DNA from: Pseudomonadales bacterium
Lineage (GTDB): Bacteria; Pseudomonadota; Gammaproteobacteria; Pseudomonadales; DT-91
Length of the DNA stretch: 9,425 bases
Assembly: GCA_013215025.1 (NCBI GenBank)
Contig: JABSRR010000008.1
Coordinates: forward strand, 20,976 to 30,400
Direction: 5' to 3'
Within the stretch, counting starts at the first letter, position 1; each line of letters opens with the position of its first letter. Made by a program: the position numbers and the translations under genes. The notes beneath the pieces are model-generated. The model was not told the DNA's origin, did not search any database, and worked only from the letters and a program-made list of their open reading frames with translations. Shown here piece after piece: positions 7,333 through 9,425 of this stretch.

Positions 7333-7599
7333 TTAAAACTCACCAAATATATCGGTAAGGTATGCCCCAGGAATGCCTGCCATCCAGGTCAACACCAGCG
7401 CAGCCAATAACAGCGTTGTTACCGAACCTAAGGTTAGAAAGCAAAAATACAGCGGTTTAAATGGCCGGCGTTCAACTTGGTGAATAGGGTTGGAGAGGTA
7501 TTGATGTACTCGCTGCATATCTTGCTCGCCCAGAATAGGGTTGCCATCGTCATCGACATTTTCGGCATTCATCGTTTCGCGTAATTTATCATCACTCAT
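7333..7599 (-). CDS. Small DUF3094-family membrane protein
   Basis: The 88-residue product starts at an ATG preceded by GAGGT at good distance. Its N-terminal 30 residues are hydrophilic and acidic. Then comes QRVHQYLSNPIHQVERRPFKPLY (29-51), which I recognise as the conserved block of DUF3094, a family of small gammaproteobacterial proteins of unknown function. One membrane-spanning segment follows (about 51-73), with a short C-terminal tail, so an inner-membrane anchored protein with a conserved cytoplasmic juxtamembrane motif is likely. It lies 87 bp downstream of the acyl-CoA dehydrogenase gene on the same strand with no terminator visible between, so the two are probably one transcript. 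A role linked to the dehydrogenase, such as membrane docking, is only a guess from position. The family assignment is from memory of the motif and has not been checked against a profile. Confidence 0.8.
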   Translation of the reverse strand: MSDDKLRETMNAENVDDDGNPILGEQDMQRVHQYLSNPIHQVERRPFKPLYFCFLTLGSVTTLLLAALVLTWMAGIPGAYLTDIFGEF

Positions 7600-7686
7600 A
7601 CATCAACCTCGTTTTTGCTGTTACACCTTTCTGATCTAGCATTCTCAACTATATAGGCTTAATCAGCAGCTGTAAGTCGAGACAAT

Positions 7687-9425
7687 TTAAAACTGTGCCA
7701 CCGCCAGTTCCATCAAGCTATCACCACCCGCCATAGCCGCACTAAAGTGAGACTGAGCTCTTGGTAATATACGCTGAAAATAAAATTTAGCTGTGGTTAA
7801 TTTCGCTTGATAAAACTCAGCATCGTCACTGCCAGCAGCCAGTTTATCTTGAGCCACTTTAGCCATGCGCAGCCAGGTATACGCCAAACAGGTGTAGCCT
7901 GAAAACATCAGATAATCAACCGAGGCAGCGCCAATTTCATCCAGTGACTCGCCGGCTTTACCGCCAATAAACATGGTCATTTCACCCCATTGCTGATTCA
8001 GTGATTGTAGCGTTTTAACATAGTCGCTTAACTCTGCATCAGCCTCAAGAGACTGGCAGTATTTATGCAGCTCCTTGGTGTATTTTTTCAATAGCTCACC
8101 GCCTGAGCCTAAAACTTTTCGCCCAATTAAATCTAGCGCTTGAATGCCGGTTGTACCTTCGTACACCATAGCAATACGACAGTCGCGAACTACTTGCTCA
8201 ACACCCCACTCATGCACATAGCCGTGACCACCAAATACTTGCAAACCAAGATTGGTCGATTCAAAACCTAATTCAGTGCAAAATGCCTTGGCAATCGGCG
8301 TTAAAAATGCCATTCGATCCTCAGCCACTTGCTTACGCGCTTCATCGGCATCAGACAGGACGATGTCGCCATTAAATGCAATTTCGTATAAAAAGGTGCG
8401 AAAGCCTTCAATCAAAGCTTTTTGGGTCAGCAACATACGACGCACATCTGGATGCACAATAATCGGATCGGCAGGACCATCAGGGTTTTGAGGACCTGAC
8501 AAAGCGCGCATGGCTAAACGATCTTTGGCATAAGCTAATGATGCCTGATATGCCAGCTCTGCCGAGCATAAGCCTTGCAGGCCAGTACCTAGGCGGGCTT
8601 CGTTCATCATGGTAAACATTTGCGCCAGGCCTGAGTTTTCCTCTCCTACCAAAAACCCAGTTGCACCGTCGAAATTCATTACACAGGTAGCACTGCCCTT
8701 GATGCCCATTTTATGCTCAATCGAACCGGCGAAAACCGGATTACGCTCGGCCAGTTGGCCCGACTGATCGCTGATGAATTTCGGTACAATAAACAGTGAA
8801 ATGCCTGCGGTACCCTCGGGTGCACCGACAATCCGCGCCAGCGTTAAATGCACGATGTTTTCCGCCATATCGTGATCACCACCGGTAATAAAATGCTTGG
8901 CGCCGGTAATTTTATAAGAACCATCGGCCTGTGGCTCAGCCTTGGTTCTCGCGAGGCCAACGTCAGAGCCACAGTGCGACTCGGTGATACACATGGTGCC
9001 GGTCCACTCGCCCTCAACCATTTTACGCACATATAAATCGCGCTGTTGGTCATTACCGTGCTCAGCAATACACTTCACCGCACCGAACGTCAGCCCGGTG
9101 TACATATTCCAGGCCCAGTTTGCTGAGCCCAGTAGCTCATTGACTAAAATACCTGCAGATGCGGGTAAATTTTGACCACCCACAGCCTCTGACGCTGATA
9201 AGCCAGCCCAGCCACCTTGGCCGTATTCTTTAAAGGCCTGCTTAAAACCGCTCGGCACTGTGACATTGCCATCAGCAAACTGACAGCCCTCTGCATCGCC
9301 CGATTGGTTAATCGGCGACAAAACATTCTCAGCCAGCTTCGCCGCTTCATTAATAATTGCCGCACGTAGATCAGCATCAAACTCACTGCGACCAGGGATA
9401 TCAGCATAGTGCTGATCGGCCGCAA
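7687..9425 (-). CDS. Acyl-CoA dehydrogenase, long ~600-residue type with C-terminal extension domain (partial, N-terminus outside window)
   Basis: This FAD enzyme catalyses the first step of fatty acid beta-oxidation, forming trans-2-enoyl-CoA and passing electrons to ETF. The frame enters from the right edge (first full codon 9421-9423) and gives 578 residues to the stop. Only some 20-25 N-terminal residues seem missing, judging from the usual length near 600. The TTG at 9319-9321 could be mistaken for a start, but homologous sequence (AAKLAENVLSPINQSGDAEGC) continues through it. Visible residues about 144-154 (MCITESHCGSD) form the flavin/substrate motif. FGGHGYVHEWGVEQVVRDCRIAMVYEGTTGIQ (397-428) contains the likely catalytic Glu422 (codon 8158-8160). 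About 130 further residues form the extra C-terminal helical domain of this subfamily, which accepts long-chain or bulky acyl-CoAs. The DUF3094-like gene follows on the same strand. The precise substrate cannot be told. Confidence 0.95.
   Translation of the reverse strand, partial: AADQHYADIPGRSEFDADLRAAIINEAAKLAENVLSPINQSGDAEGCQFADGNVTVPSGFKQAFKEYGQGGWAGLSASEAVGGQNLPASAGILVNELLGSANWAWNMYTGLTFGAVKCIAEHGNDQQRDLYVRKMVEGEWTGTMCITESHCGSDVGLARTKAEPQADGSYKITGAKHFITGGDHDMAENIVHLTLARIVGAPEGTAGISLFIVPKFISDQSGQLAERNPVFAGSIEHKMGIKGSATCVMNFDGATGFLVGEENSGLAQMFTMMNEARLGTGLQGLCSAELAYQASLAYAKDRLAMRALSGPQNPDGPADPIIVHPDVRRMLLTQKALIEGFRTFLYEIAFNGDIVLSDADEARKQVAEDRMAFLTPIAKAFCTELGFESTNLGLQVFGGHGYVHEWGVEQVVRDCRIAMVYEGTTGIQALDLIGRKVLGSGGELLKKYTKELHKYCQSLEADAELSDYVKTLQSLNQQWGEMTMFIGGKAGESLDEIGAASVDYLMFSGYTCLAYTWLRMAKVAQDKLAAGSDDAEFYQAKLTTAKFYFQRILPRAQSHFSAAMAGGDSLMELAVAQF

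Noticed and set aside
9319..9321. TTG as the start of the acyl-CoA dehydrogenase
   Set aside because: The same frame continues upstream to the window edge with recognisable family sequence, so the true start is outside the window.

Overview
The window reads as chromosome from a gammaproteobacterium, probably a marine, lipid- or steroid-degrading lineage. The ubiE-ubiJ-ubiB order, the close match of UbiE and UbiB to the E. coli proteins as I remember them, and a DUF3094-type small membrane protein next to a long-chain type acyl-CoA dehydrogenase all point that way. The exact genus cannot be fixed from sequence alone. I see no tRNA, rRNA, CRISPR array, transposase or phage gene.

Layout. Positions 1-2172 (minus strand) hold a two-gene catabolic unit: a COG2159-type amidohydrolase followed by a KshA-like Rieske oxygenase that runs off the left edge. 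A short divergent intergenic region (2173-2405) with candidate promoters on both strands separates it from the ubiquinone cluster ubiE, ubiJ, ubiB (2406-5357, plus strand), which is tightly packed and translationally coupled. Two hairpins, the second followed by a T run, lie in 5358-5575. An MFS_3-type exporter with a long acidic C-terminal tail follows at 5576-7090. The convergent gap 7091-7332 carries two adjacent degenerate tandem-repeat arrays with units of 15 and 13 bp. Finally, on the minus strand, an acyl-CoA dehydrogenase cut by the right edge (7687-9425) is followed by a small DUF3094-like membrane protein gene (7333-7599).

How the genes fit together. UbiE (C-methylation), UbiJ (lipid-binding scaffold of the soluble Ubi complex) and UbiB (atypical kinase/ATPase) serve ubiquinone synthesis. 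The acyl-CoA dehydrogenase feeds electrons from beta-oxidation towards the quinone pool. The oxygenase/hydrolase pair probably opens or trims a ring-containing or otherwise hydrophobic substrate. These links are metabolic and need not mean co-regulation.

Most of the window is ordinary core and catabolic sequence. I found no convincing new multi-gene system. The least explained element is the repeat block at 7112-7258.
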